This document shows, in pieces, positions 12,317-19,835 of a stretch of DNA of 19,835 bases. The position numbers were made by a program, and so were the translations under genes. Under the pieces are notes generated by a model, which searched no databases, had not been told where the DNA came from, and saw only the letters and a program-made list of their open reading frames with translations. The stretch is from UBA12465 sp964408785 (GTDB taxonomy: Bacteria > Patescibacteriota > Patescibacteriia > Patescibacteriales > UBA12465): assembly GCA_964408785.1 (NCBI GenBank), contig CAYPAS010000005.1:1-19835 (forward strand). The letters run 5' to 3'. Position 1 is the stretch's first letter. Every line of letters begins with the position of its first letter.

Positions 12317-13669
12317 TTATTTCTTAATATAAGCCAATAAATCACTAATATTAGCGACTTTTACCAGCTCTAAAGGGCTGTTTTTTATTTCTAAATCAGG
12401 AATTATCGCCTTTTTAAAACCTAGGCGCGCCGCTTCTTGCAAACGTTCAGGAAGACGAAAAACCTGGCGCACTTCACCGCCCAAACCTATTTCTCCCAAA
12501 ATAACCGTTTCCCTGTCTAAAGATTTATTAGCTTCTGAAGAAATTATCGCGGCACAAGCGGCTAAATCCAAGGCGGGATCGCTTATCTTCAAACCGCCGA
12601 CAATATTTAAGACTATATCTTGGTTAATCAAATTTACCCGGCTACGCTTACTAATAACCGCACTTAAAACTTGCAGGCGATTAAGATCGAAACCGCTGGC
12701 CTTGCGCTGAGGGTAACCGAAAGGCGTCTTGGAAACTAGCGCTTGAACGTCAACCAAAAAAGGGCGACTGCCTTCTAATATACAACTAATCGCCGAACCA
12801 GATAAATTATCATGCCCCTCGCTAACAAAAATACGGCTAGGATTCTTCACTTCAACAAAACCCTTGCCCGTCATTTCTAAAACGCCTAATTCATTAACCG
12901 AACCGAAACGATTCTTGGTGCCGCGCAATAAACAATAATTATTAGACGTTTCGCTTTCTAAATATAAAACTGTATCAACGATGTGTTCTAAGGATTTTGG
13001 CCCAGCTAAAGTTCCGTCCTTAGTTATATGGCCGATAATCAAAATAGCAATATCATTCTCTTTGGCTAATTCCAAAAAACGAACAGCCGCCGCCCTGATT
13101 TGCGGGATACTGCCGGCCTCAGAAATAACATCCGGCGAATAAACCGTCTGGATGGAATCGATAATCAGGATATCTGGCGCCGCTTTTAGGGCACTGGCAC
13201 AAATCTTATCGACATTCGTCTCGGAAATAAATTTAAGATTATCTAATTTACAAGACAAACGATCCAAGCGATTTTTCACTTGGGCGGCTGATTCTTCGCC
13301 GCTGGCGTAAATCGCCTGATAACGACCGCCAAGACTACTGGCAATCTGAGCAACCAAAGTTGATTTACCAATACCCGGTTCACCACTTAATAAAACCAGA
13401 GACCCAGGAACCAAACCGCCACCTAAAACCCGATCAACCTCGCCGATACCGGTTTCCAGGCGCGATAATGACAAAGCACTTACTTGGCTTAAATCAATCA
13501 ATTCCGCCGCCGCTGTCTTTTTTCTCGCTTCTTTTTTTTCTTCTCGCTGATCGCTAGTCTTAGCCGCTAAAGTCCCCCAGGAACCGCACTCTAAACAACG
13601 CCCGGTCCATTTCGGGAACTGGGCGTCGCAGTGGCTACAAACGTAAATAGTTTTATTTCCGCCAGGCAT
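12317..13669 (-). CDS. radA: DNA repair protein RadA (450 aa)
   Basis: RadA (Sms) is a RecA-like, DnaB-type helicase that extends D-loops in recombination and natural transformation. A C4 zinc finger uses C11, C14, C25 and C28 (CSHC..CLEC). Walker A is GEPGIGKST (96-104), and Walker B ends at D171 (ILIIDSIQT). The RadA-specific KNRFG motif is at 252-256. A Lon-protease-like C-terminal domain ends in GLGGEVRQV and the surrounding conserved stretch. Length fits the family (about 450-460). It is the last gene of the T4SS operon, starting 6 nt after the preceding stop and without a Shine-Dalgarno, so it probably depends on transcription from upstream. No terminator is visible after it. Confidence 0.98.
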   Translation of the reverse strand: MPGGNKTIYVCSHCDAQFPKWTGRCLECGSWGTLAAKTSDQREEKKEARKKTAAAELIDLSQVSALSLSRLETGIGEVDRVLGGGLVPGSLVLLSGEPGIGKSTLVAQIASSLGGRYQAIYASGEESAAQVKNRLDRLSCKLDNLKFISETNVDKICASALKAAPDILIIDSIQTVYSPDVISEAGSIPQIRAAAVRFLELAKENDIAILIIGHITKDGTLAGPKSLEHIVDTVLYLESETSNNYCLLRGTKNRFGSVNELGVLEMTGKGFVEVKNPSRIFVSEGHDNLSGSAISCILEGSRPFLVDVQALVSKTPFGYPQRKASGFDLNRLQVLSAVISKRSRVNLINQDIVLNIVGGLKISDPALDLAACAAIISSEANKSLDRETVILGEIGLGGEVRQVFRLPERLQEAARLGFKKAIIPDLEIKNSPLELVKVANISDLLAYIKK

Positions 13670-13675
13670 ATTTTT

Positions 13676-14299
13676 TTATTTATCTTGCCAATAGGCTTTA
13701 TCTAAAAGCCATTCGCCATTTATTTTTCGGAAGCTGATATTTATCTTTTGGATAAACGGTTCGCCGCCGCCGATTTCTTCCCGGCTTTCCCGGCGCTGAG
13801 TACTGACGACTATTTCGGCGACGCCAGCCTTGTCATCATAAGATGATACACTGCTCGATAAAGATTTAGTCTGAATGCCGTAATATCCCTTTTCTTGATT
13901 ATTTTGCGCCTGATAAGCACTGATTGTTTTGTCTATCCAATCATTCATTTCTGGTGTGGCGTAAATTTTTAAATCACTTAAATTGCTGTAGTTTGATTGA
14001 TTGGAAAATGAACCAAGGCGTTCGCTATAAAGCATGGCTCTTTTAGCTAAATCCTGAGAATTTACTTGATGTTCTTCTTCTAGGGATGGATCATATATTT
14101 TATCCTGCGGCTTATCACTCGGCGTTGTAGTTCCTTTAATGCTGATAGACGGTAATTGACTGCTACTGGCGATTCCCTGCTTGTCTGCCGGTTCCAACGA
14201 TTGTGTATTGCCCCTAAAGAAAAAATAGTAAATAACAAAAACCAGGAGAACGACCCCAATAATAATGATAAACAAGCCAAGATTACGACGATTATTCAT
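13676..14299 (-). CDS. Single-pass membrane protein with NTF2/VirB8-like tail (207 aa)
   Basis: A short basic cytoplasmic start (MNNRRN) precedes one membrane helix at about residues 7-28, leaving the rest outside the membrane. A Ser/Pro/Thr-rich linker covers about 33-75. The remainder looks like an alpha+beta fold ending in INGEWLLDKAYW, the closing strand pattern common in NTF2-like domains, which include VirB8/TcpC of type IV secretion systems. The VirB8-like role is inferred from topology and place: it starts 5 nt after the VirB4-type ATPase stop and lies 6 nt before radA. No sequence motif proves it. It could equally be an unrelated lineage-specific component. Confidence 0.8.
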   Translation of the reverse strand: MNNRRNLGLFIIIIGVVLLVFVIYYFFFRGNTQSLEPADKQGIASSSQLPSISIKGTTTPSDKPQDKIYDPSLEEEHQVNSQDLAKRAMLYSERLGSFSNQSNYSNLSDLKIYATPEMNDWIDKTISAYQAQNNQEKGYYGIQTKSLSSSVSSYDDKAGVAEIVVSTQRRESREEIGGGEPFIQKINISFRKINGEWLLDKAYWQDK

Positions 14300-14304
14300 A
14301 TCTT

Positions 14305-16206
14305 TTATTGATTATTTTCTTTTTCTTCCAAGCTGGCTTGGAAGTCTTTTTTTGCTTCTTCTATTTCTAATAACTGGCGCGGGTCGGAAGTAATCAACTG
14401 ATCTTCAGTATAAGAAGCGACTATCTTCATGGCCACATGTTTATTGCCGGCAAAAAATATACCTTCACCGACACCACATTCCAAGAGCAAATATTTTTCC
14501 CCCTCGGTCAAAAGGAAGGTTTTTTGAATAAGATCAATAGCGGCCGGCGATTGTTTGAGTAATATCTGCAAGGAAGAGTTGGTAACTATGGCCTGGCCAT
14601 AAGGAGAGGTTAAGAAATCATTAACATCCTGAGTAATAGTGGTAACGCCGAGATAATATTTGCGGCAACGCTTGACTAAGGCGAAGATAAATTTAGCCGA
14701 ATCTTCATGTTGCATCATCCACCAAGCTTCATCGATAACCAAGATACGCTTCTTGGTCTGACTGCGAACGACATTCCAAATATAATTAACGATAGTGTAA
14801 ATAGCTATCGGCCGCAATTCATCTTCCAAGTCGCGGACAGAAAAACAGACGAGCTGATTATCCATTTCCACGTTAGTTTGATTGTTTAATAATCCGGAAA
14901 AAGTGCCTTCGGTATATTTTCTCAAACGCAAAGCCAAGTCAGAACCACCCTCCATGCCGTCTAATATCTGTTCAAAATCAGACATCACTGGCGGTTCTAT
15001 CTGCGACAAATCCGAATCAGGAGTAATATCTTTTTTGGCGTAAGTTTCTAATAAGGCGCGATCAACGATAGAATCTTCATCGTAACTGAGATTGCCCAGC
15101 ATTAAACGGACTAAACCCTTTAAAGTAATAACCGCGCTACGGATAATATCTTTCGGTTTGGCATCGCCGCCGATAGAGCGCGGCAAATCAAAAGGGTTAA
15201 TCTTATTATCTGATGACAAGGAAATATTGATATAGGTGCCGCCGACCGCTTCAGCCAAATGCTTATATTCATATTCCGGATCAATAACGATAACATCGGA
15301 ACCAAGCATCAAGGAACGGAGTATTTCTAATTTAATCGCATAGCTTTTACCGGCACCGGAAGTAGCGAAAACCACGGAATTGGCGTTCTGCAGGCTGAAA
15401 CGGTCAAAAAGTATCAAACTATTGTTATGGCGATTGATGCCGTAAAGTATCCCTCTATCGCTAGTTAATTCACTGGAAATAAAAGGAAAAGAAGAGGCGA
15501 TAGGTGATGAATTCAAGTTAGAAGTAATGAAGAGCTCATCGTCGCCAAGCGGCAAGGTGGAATTGAAACCTTGTTCTGACTGATAATAAACACGGCGCGA
15601 ATAAACCAAACGGCTGCCGAAAATATTTTCCACTTGATCAGATAAGCGGTCCAGTTCTTCTAATTTATCGGCATAAATAGAAATATACAAAGCGAATTGA
15701 AAGAATTTTTCCGTACCCTGGGTTAATTCATCGCGCAAAGTTTCAATATCATGCAAGGCGGTTTCGCGCAAAGGATCGCGCGCCGCCCCCTTTTCCGCAT
15801 CACCAATAATTTGGGCCTCAAGAGCACCAACCTTATTACGCAACTGTTTTAAAACGATAGCGCTTTTAACTGGATAAAAGAACATCGAAACGTCGAAAGT
15901 CGAATTAAGATTGATAATCGGAGCAAACCAGCCGACGGAAATATAGCGAGGATAAGCAACAACAAAAATCGTCCTGACGTATTTATCGCCCAGACGGATA
16001 TGATTAGCCTCAACCTGGAAGGCAGCGGGAGAAATGAGATCGCGAACCGAAATGACGCCACGACGAAAAGCTTTCTCTTCCTCAATAACTTCCCTGGTTA
16101 ATTCTGGGTTATTTTCAATGGGGGCCGGCTCGGAAGCCCGGCGCCCGATAGGGGCGTTGAGATCAATCTTTTTTTTCTTTTGTTCTTCTTGAGCGAAATC
16201 AATCAT
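14305..16206 (-). CDS. VirB4/TraC-type secretion ATPase (633 aa)
   Basis: This is the motor ATPase of a type IV secretion-like or conjugation-like apparatus. The first 280 residues contain the VirB4 pre-ATPase pattern (VAYPRYISVGWFAPIINL, about 83-100). Walker A is SGAGKS (283-288), and Walker B ends in D492-E493 (ILVIDEAWWMM). A conserved TTITQDVNDF and QNLLKQ-like SLQILLKQ follow. There is no signal peptide, and membrane association would be through PrgI. It overlaps the upstream TraC-like gene by ATGA (16203-16206), so translation is coupled. The two proteins together (862 aa) match a typical single-chain VirB4/TraC. Whether it exports DNA, protein or pili, or takes up DNA, cannot be told. 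Confidence 0.93.
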   Translation of the reverse strand: MIDFAQEEQKKKKIDLNAPIGRRASEPAPIENNPELTREVIEEEKAFRRGVISVRDLISPAAFQVEANHIRLGDKYVRTIFVVAYPRYISVGWFAPIINLNSTFDVSMFFYPVKSAIVLKQLRNKVGALEAQIIGDAEKGAARDPLRETALHDIETLRDELTQGTEKFFQFALYISIYADKLEELDRLSDQVENIFGSRLVYSRRVYYQSEQGFNSTLPLGDDELFITSNLNSSPIASSFPFISSELTSDRGILYGINRHNNSLILFDRFSLQNANSVVFATSGAGKSYAIKLEILRSLMLGSDVIVIDPEYEYKHLAEAVGGTYINISLSSDNKINPFDLPRSIGGDAKPKDIIRSAVITLKGLVRLMLGNLSYDEDSIVDRALLETYAKKDITPDSDLSQIEPPVMSDFEQILDGMEGGSDLALRLRKYTEGTFSGLLNNQTNVEMDNQLVCFSVRDLEDELRPIAIYTIVNYIWNVVRSQTKKRILVIDEAWWMMQHEDSAKFIFALVKRCRKYYLGVTTITQDVNDFLTSPYGQAIVTNSSLQILLKQSPAAIDLIQKTFLLTEGEKYLLLECGVGEGIFFAGNKHVAMKIVASYTEDQLITSDPRQLLEIEEAKKDFQASLEEKENNQ

Positions 16207-16892
16207 AACGATTGTTTATCTAACCTGATTTTATCTAAAGTGGTTAAATCCTGATTTTTTGCGGTTTCTGGATTATAAGTCTTGTAAAAAAGCTCTATCA
16301 AGCTTTGGGTATCTAAACGGGCGACCGCTAAACCCATTGACTCCAAGCCGCCAGCGACTGATTCTAAACGACGTTCAAGCAATTCTTGATATTGAAAAAA
16401 AGTCTTTTCTTTTAGTTTAATAACAGTTGCTGGACGAAAAGCCTCTCTTAGCGAGCTAAAAAAACCTTTACGCTTGTCATTCAAGGGATCATAAGGGACA
16501 ATGACGTAAAAACGCTTATTCATTATCTGCCCAAGAGAAGTTAAATCACGGATATACTCGATATATTCGTTAGTCTGAGCCTTTAAAAGCTTATTCATCT
16601 GCTCCTTCTCCTTCTGCTTCAAATAATCTAAATAATTACCGATATCTAATTCACGAGATTGAATGACTATCTGCAAGGGGAAATCGATATTATTTAAAAA
16701 ACTAATATAGGCGCCGATAACAGCCTGCTGCTCATCTTCACTTTTCAGAGAGAAATTAATACTGGAAACCAGAAGAATGGCCCGCAAGGTGCCATCTTTC
16801 ATTACCAAAGTTCCATCCTTAATTTCAGAGATATTCAAATAATCCTGAGTAGAAACGCTTATTTTATTTTTAGCTAAGCTATCTTCCGCCAT
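16203..16892 (-). CDS. TraC-like N-terminal module of a VirB4 system (229 aa)
   Basis: The pattern DGTLVMKDGTLRAILLVSSIN followed by a Glu/Gln-rich helix and FLNNIDFPLQIVIQSRELD (about 26-83) is that of TraC-like domains encoded with PrgI and VirB4 in Gram-positive and Patescibacterial secretion loci. A Lys/Glu/Gln-rich helical segment (about 90-120) and the strand RFYVIVPYDP (about 126-135) follow. There is no ATPase motif, so it is an accessory module that normally accompanies the ATPase. It starts 5 nt after PrgI and overlaps the ATPase gene by 4 nt. The separate-gene state looks real: both ends are clean, and no frameshift is needed to explain it. Confidence 0.85.
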   Translation of the reverse strand: MAEDSLAKNKISVSTQDYLNISEIKDGTLVMKDGTLRAILLVSSINFSLKSEDEQQAVIGAYISFLNNIDFPLQIVIQSRELDIGNYLDYLKQKEKEQMNKLLKAQTNEYIEYIRDLTSLGQIMNKRFYVIVPYDPLNDKRKGFFSSLREAFRPATVIKLKEKTFFQYQELLERRLESVAGGLESMGLAVARLDTQSLIELFYKTYNPETAKNQDLTTLDKIRLDKQSL

Positions 16893-16897
16893 AATTA

Positions 16898-17323
16898 TTA
16901 TTTATTTTCACCTTTATATCGTCCTTGCGTATCGACGATGAGGGCCAACTCTTCCAAACGCGACGATCTGCTCATCTTCGGCGCTTCTTTAACGTAATTT
17001 TCTTTTACCGGCAAAACGATTTCCGGTTCTTCAGCTATTTTCAAACGATTATTCCAAACCCTGGCTCGCGGCCTAAAAGTCGTTTGGACAATATTTAAGA
17101 CAAAATAATGGAAAGGTCGGCCGTTTACTTTAACAAAAGCAAACAAAACTGCCAATAATCCCACAATTATAGTTATTAAAACAAAAAGCGAAAAATCGAA
17201 AAGCTTATAAGAAGCGGCGACAATCACTGCCGCCACTAAAAGGATAATAAACTGGCGAGTGGTTATCGGCCCGATTATCTGGCTTTCGACATCAATAAAC
17301 TGGGGCACGGTAAATTGCTGCAT
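16898..17323 (-). CDS. PrgI-family inner-membrane protein (141 aa)
   Basis: The start MQQFTVPQFIDVESQIIGPITTRQF is the signature of the PrgI family, small VirB3-like membrane proteins encoded just before VirB4. Two membrane helices lie at about residues 25-41 and 45-64. NGRPFHYFVLN (67-77) follows, then a cytoplasmic tail of about 60 residues with a cluster of Arg (RPRARVWNNR). It would anchor the VirB4-type ATPase at the membrane. Only one nucleotide separates it from the stop of the preceding gene, and 5 nt from the next start, so it sits inside a tight operon. Family assignment is confident. Confidence 0.92.
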   Translation of the reverse strand: MQQFTVPQFIDVESQIIGPITTRQFIILLVAAVIVAASYKLFDFSLFVLITIIVGLLAVLFAFVKVNGRPFHYFVLNIVQTTFRPRARVWNNRLKIAEEPEIVLPVKENYVKEAPKMSRSSRLEELALIVDTQGRYKGENK

Positions 17324-17324
17324 A

Positions 17325-18923
17325 TTAAAAGACTAATTTGCTATTCAAAGCGATAATTTCCTTGATTTCTTCCCAGCTTAGATATTCCTGACCCGCGCCT
17401 TGCCGGCTAGAAACCAAATCTTCCAAACGAGAACCTTTACTAATTGCTTCCTGGACTAGACGTAAATAAAAACGGTTAACTGGGCTTACGCGCCAAGCCT
17501 TGATTCCTGCCACCATTTTATCATAACCGTCATTTTCCAACAATTTTATGCGAGAAAAAACTTTAGCGGTCGCTTCAGCCGGTGTTGATCCTAGACGGCG
17601 GAAATTAAGCAAATCAAGATACTGAAGTTCTTCTATCGGCCCCATGACTTTAGGAACTGGCTTGATATCGTGCATCTGTGGTCGAGCATCAGAAGGGGCA
17701 ACCGGACGCCTAGCGGCAATCGGCTGATTAGCGGCAATCGGATTTTTATCAGCTACTTTTTCCGGCGTTTTATTCACGTTAATAGGCCGAGCTGTCGCTT
17801 TAACCGCTTCAACTGGCAAAATGGGGGCAGATATTTTTTCCGGACGCGGCTTAACGAAAGCCGGCGCCTGAATAATAGCTGGACTGGTAATAACCGGCGC
17901 TATTTTAGCGGCTTCAACAATTTTAGCGACTTTTGGCGCTTCGGCGCTTTTCTCGGCTTCTTTAATAGGAAGATTATCCGGAACTTTATTAAAATCTTTT
18001 AAAGAAGGAGTAACGGGAGCTTGTTCGATTGGTGCTGTTTTTTTAAAAGGCGGCAAAGAAACCCTGGAAACAGCAGGAGCTAAAGGCAAAGCGGCTGATT
18101 TTTCTACAGCCAACTTCGGTAAATCCTGTTTTTCCGGCAAAGGCAGAGATGGTTCCGGGGAAGACGATGGCAATAATTCCTGCTCATCGGGGGCTTCAAT
18201 TAATTTTTTCTCTGCCGTTTTTTCTTGAGGAATATTATTTTTTAGCACCTGTTTTGCCGTCGCTAATTCCTCCTTCCTGGAAGCCAATGATTTTTTTAAA
18301 TCATACGGAGCAACTGGCTGGCCGCCGATATTCGGCGCGCCTTCGGCCTGAGAGATTATCTGTTTAAGGCGATCAAGCCCTTTTTGATCGGGTTTAAGGA
18401 TGGAAGAATAACGATCGCAAATCTTCATCACCTTTTCAACATCGGCTTCTGATAAACCCAGGCCGCCAATCTTTACGTCCTTAGCTAAAGTATTCTTGGT
18501 ATCGATACGAGAACGGACACTACGTAAATAAGTAGAAATTATGTTCTTAAAACGGCTTAAAAGATTGTCACTAGGCAAAAAAATACCAGCTTCTTTGATT
18601 AATTTTTCCGCATCACGATCAATATCTAAAATCGGCTTCTTCAAAGACAAACCTAAATAATCGGCAACCGGCTGAAATATCTTATCCTTTAATTCCTGAG
18701 CTAAGCCTTCAGCGGCTTCTTTGGATAAATTATTTTCACTGGCAATCATTAAGGGTAAATCGACTATAGGAAAAGCCTTAACCATCGCCTTCATAACCAA
18801 AGAAGCTAAATCGGTATGATATTTGCTTTCTAAGGCACTTATCGCCTTAACGGCCTCCGGCGAAGAAACTTTGTCGCGGAGATCGGCCGGCAAATTATTA
18901 AATTTTTGCAAGTAATCAAACAT
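17325..18923 (-). CDS. Soluble protein with long Pro/Ala linker, T4SS-operon member (532 aa)
   Basis: Three zones are visible. Residues 1-205 are helical and charged (LPADLRDKVSSPEAVKAISALE near the start), ending near GLSEADVEKVMKI. Residues about 230-430 are low-complexity, rich in Pro, Ala, Lys and Val, with repeats such as KIVEAAKIAPVI and surely unstructured. Residues about 435-532 form a compact helical domain (IEELQYLDLLNFRRLGSTPAEATAKV). There is no signal peptide or membrane segment. It lies 3 nt after the preceding gene and 1 nt before the PrgI gene, so it probably works with the secretion apparatus, perhaps tethering two partners. I recognise no named family. Confidence 0.85.
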   Translation of the reverse strand: MFDYLQKFNNLPADLRDKVSSPEAVKAISALESKYHTDLASLVMKAMVKAFPIVDLPLMIASENNLSKEAAEGLAQELKDKIFQPVADYLGLSLKKPILDIDRDAEKLIKEAGIFLPSDNLLSRFKNIISTYLRSVRSRIDTKNTLAKDVKIGGLGLSEADVEKVMKICDRYSSILKPDQKGLDRLKQIISQAEGAPNIGGQPVAPYDLKKSLASRKEELATAKQVLKNNIPQEKTAEKKLIEAPDEQELLPSSSPEPSLPLPEKQDLPKLAVEKSAALPLAPAVSRVSLPPFKKTAPIEQAPVTPSLKDFNKVPDNLPIKEAEKSAEAPKVAKIVEAAKIAPVITSPAIIQAPAFVKPRPEKISAPILPVEAVKATARPINVNKTPEKVADKNPIAANQPIAARRPVAPSDARPQMHDIKPVPKVMGPIEELQYLDLLNFRRLGSTPAEATAKVFSRIKLLENDGYDKMVAGIKAWRVSPVNRFYLRLVQEAISKGSRLEDLVSSRQGAGQEYLSWEEIKEIIALNSKLVF

Positions 18924-18926
18924 CGC

Positions 18927-19835
18927 TTATTTTTTAAAACGGCGCAAACGAGAAATCTCCTGGCTAATCGCCTTATATTCCAGACTTAAAGGCTGACAGG
19001 CGGCCAATCGTGATTCCAATTCTTTTATCATATCATTTTCTGGAGATTTGTTTAAATCATTGTCGTCTAAAGACACACTGCTTTCCTGAAGTGTTGTTTT
19101 TTTCTCTTCTCCGGTTTTCAGACGATCAAAAGAAATAAGCTCATAGTCTTCTGGATCAAGATCGACCAAACTTTGAGGAAAAAAATAAAGATTGAAATAA
19201 GTCTTTAAAACCTGGCGGACAATCTTTTTTTCACTGGAAGAAATGACAGCAACGTTAGGAGAAGTGTTAAGATACTGGGCCAAATGCAAACGGTCAGGAT
19301 TGTCGGAACCGAAATGGCCGACAAAATCCTTTATAAAATTTTCCACCGTGGCCGTTCTTTTTTCACCACCAACATTTATCGCCTGGCGACTAATAAGTTC
19401 TTGGTTGCTGAGCAAAGCTTTCTCTAAATTAGCCTGAAGAGTTTCATCATCAAGCAGGCGAGAAATAAGAGAGCGATTATATTCATCCAATTCATCGCTA
19501 TCGCTATATTCTAAAATATCAAGCAAATTACTGTTAAAATTTTTGAAAGCGGCGGCTTTTTCCTGAATATTATCAACTGGTAAGTCATCTTCTTCAACCA
19601 CAGCCTTACCTTTGTGACGTTTTTCCATAATCTCGCTTATTTCCTTGCCCGCCTCGGCGACTTCTTCTTGGCGCCATTCCTCCTCTTCTTGAGAAATTGC
19701 AGACTGCTGTTCATCGATAAAGTGTTGATAAGAAGAAGGGTTGTCTGAATTGTCTTTCAAGAAACGACTAGCGGCACCATCTAGCCAACTATCTACAGCC
19801 AATAAGCGAACACCGACAATAGTCAATGATAAACG
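18927..19835 (-). CDS. Unrecognised acidic protein, N-terminus beyond the right edge
   Basis: The frame is open to the window edge (codons CGT TTA TCA TTG at 19835-19824), so the true start probably lies outside. A TTG at 19826 is the only start-like codon there and is not convincing. About 300 residues are visible. An acidic Glu-rich helical stretch (about 40-75) is followed by a helical region with many Leu and Glu/Asp, and a C-terminal predicted coiled coil (IKELESRLAACQPLSLEYK). No catalytic motif or membrane segment is seen in the visible part, though the first residues (LTIVGVRLLAV) are hydrophobic. It is the upstream neighbour, by 3 nt, of the 532-aa protein in the T4SS operon. The role is unknown. 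Confidence 0.8.
   Translation of the reverse strand, partial: RLSLTIVGVRLLAVDSWLDGAASRFLKDNSDNPSSYQHFIDEQQSAISQEEEEWRQEEVAEAGKEISEIMEKRHKGKAVVEEDDLPVDNIQEKAAAFKNFNSNLLDILEYSDSDELDEYNRSLISRLLDDETLQANLEKALLSNQELISRQAINVGGEKRTATVENFIKDFVGHFGSDNPDRLHLAQYLNTSPNVAVISSSEKKIVRQVLKTYFNLYFFPQSLVDLDPEDYELISFDRLKTGEEKKTTLQESSVSLDDNDLNKSPENDMIKELESRLAACQPLSLEYKAISQEISRLRRFKK

Noticed and set aside
19824..19826. TTG at 19826 as the start of the right-edge gene
   Set aside because: The frame stays open to the edge and no ribosome site can be seen in the remaining 9 bp, so the gene is better treated as partial.

Overview
The window looks like a chromosomal segment from a Patescibacteria (CPR) genome, probably of the Parcubacteria side. 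The clues are an AT-rich background, short intergenic gaps, many genes without a Shine-Dalgarno site, tRNAs without an encoded CCA, and a VirB4/PrgI secretion locus of the kind common in that group. UGA is used as a stop (for example the ATGA overlap at 16203-16206), so this is not the UGA=Gly code of Gracilibacteria/Absconditabacteria. Lineage is inferred from gene content only.

Left part (1-4.6 kb, all minus strand): a gene cut by the left edge, a Nudix hydrolase, tRNA-Ser(UGA), and an operon of PadR regulator, large PspC-type membrane protein and patatin-like lipase. The operon has a clear promoter whose -35 box lies inside a palindrome, the likely PadR operator.

Middle (4.6-9.7 kb): two unrecognised single genes, each with its own Shine-Dalgarno and terminator; lexA on the plus strand; and a two-gene unit of a helix-turn-helix/ComF-like phosphoribosyltransferase protein and a second Nudix hydrolase. 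The unit has an apparently leaderless promoter and two 38-bp direct repeats upstream. Between it and tRNA-Ser(GCU) lies a GC-rich, hairpin-rich island that begins with an exact 17-bp copy of the 3' end of that tRNA. A small membrane protein with a possible PH-like domain and tRNA-Arg(GCG) follow.

Right part (9.8-19.8 kb): recG (plus strand) converges on a small membrane-protein gene whose leader carries a 15-bp inverted repeat touching its ribosome binding site. Then a minus-strand operon fills the rest of the window. In transcription order it holds a gene entering from the right edge, a 532-aa protein with a long Pro/Ala-rich linker, a PrgI-family membrane protein, a TraC-like VirB4 N-terminal module, a VirB4-type ATPase, a single-pass membrane protein with an NTF2/VirB8-like tail, and radA. 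Gaps are 1-6 nt or overlapping, so the DNA-translocation-type machinery appears cotranscribed with the recombination factor RadA.

The most interesting points are the HTH-phosphoribosyltransferase/Nudix unit with its repeats, the tRNA-ended GC-rich island, the T4SS-radA operon, and the PadR-PspC-patatin envelope operon.
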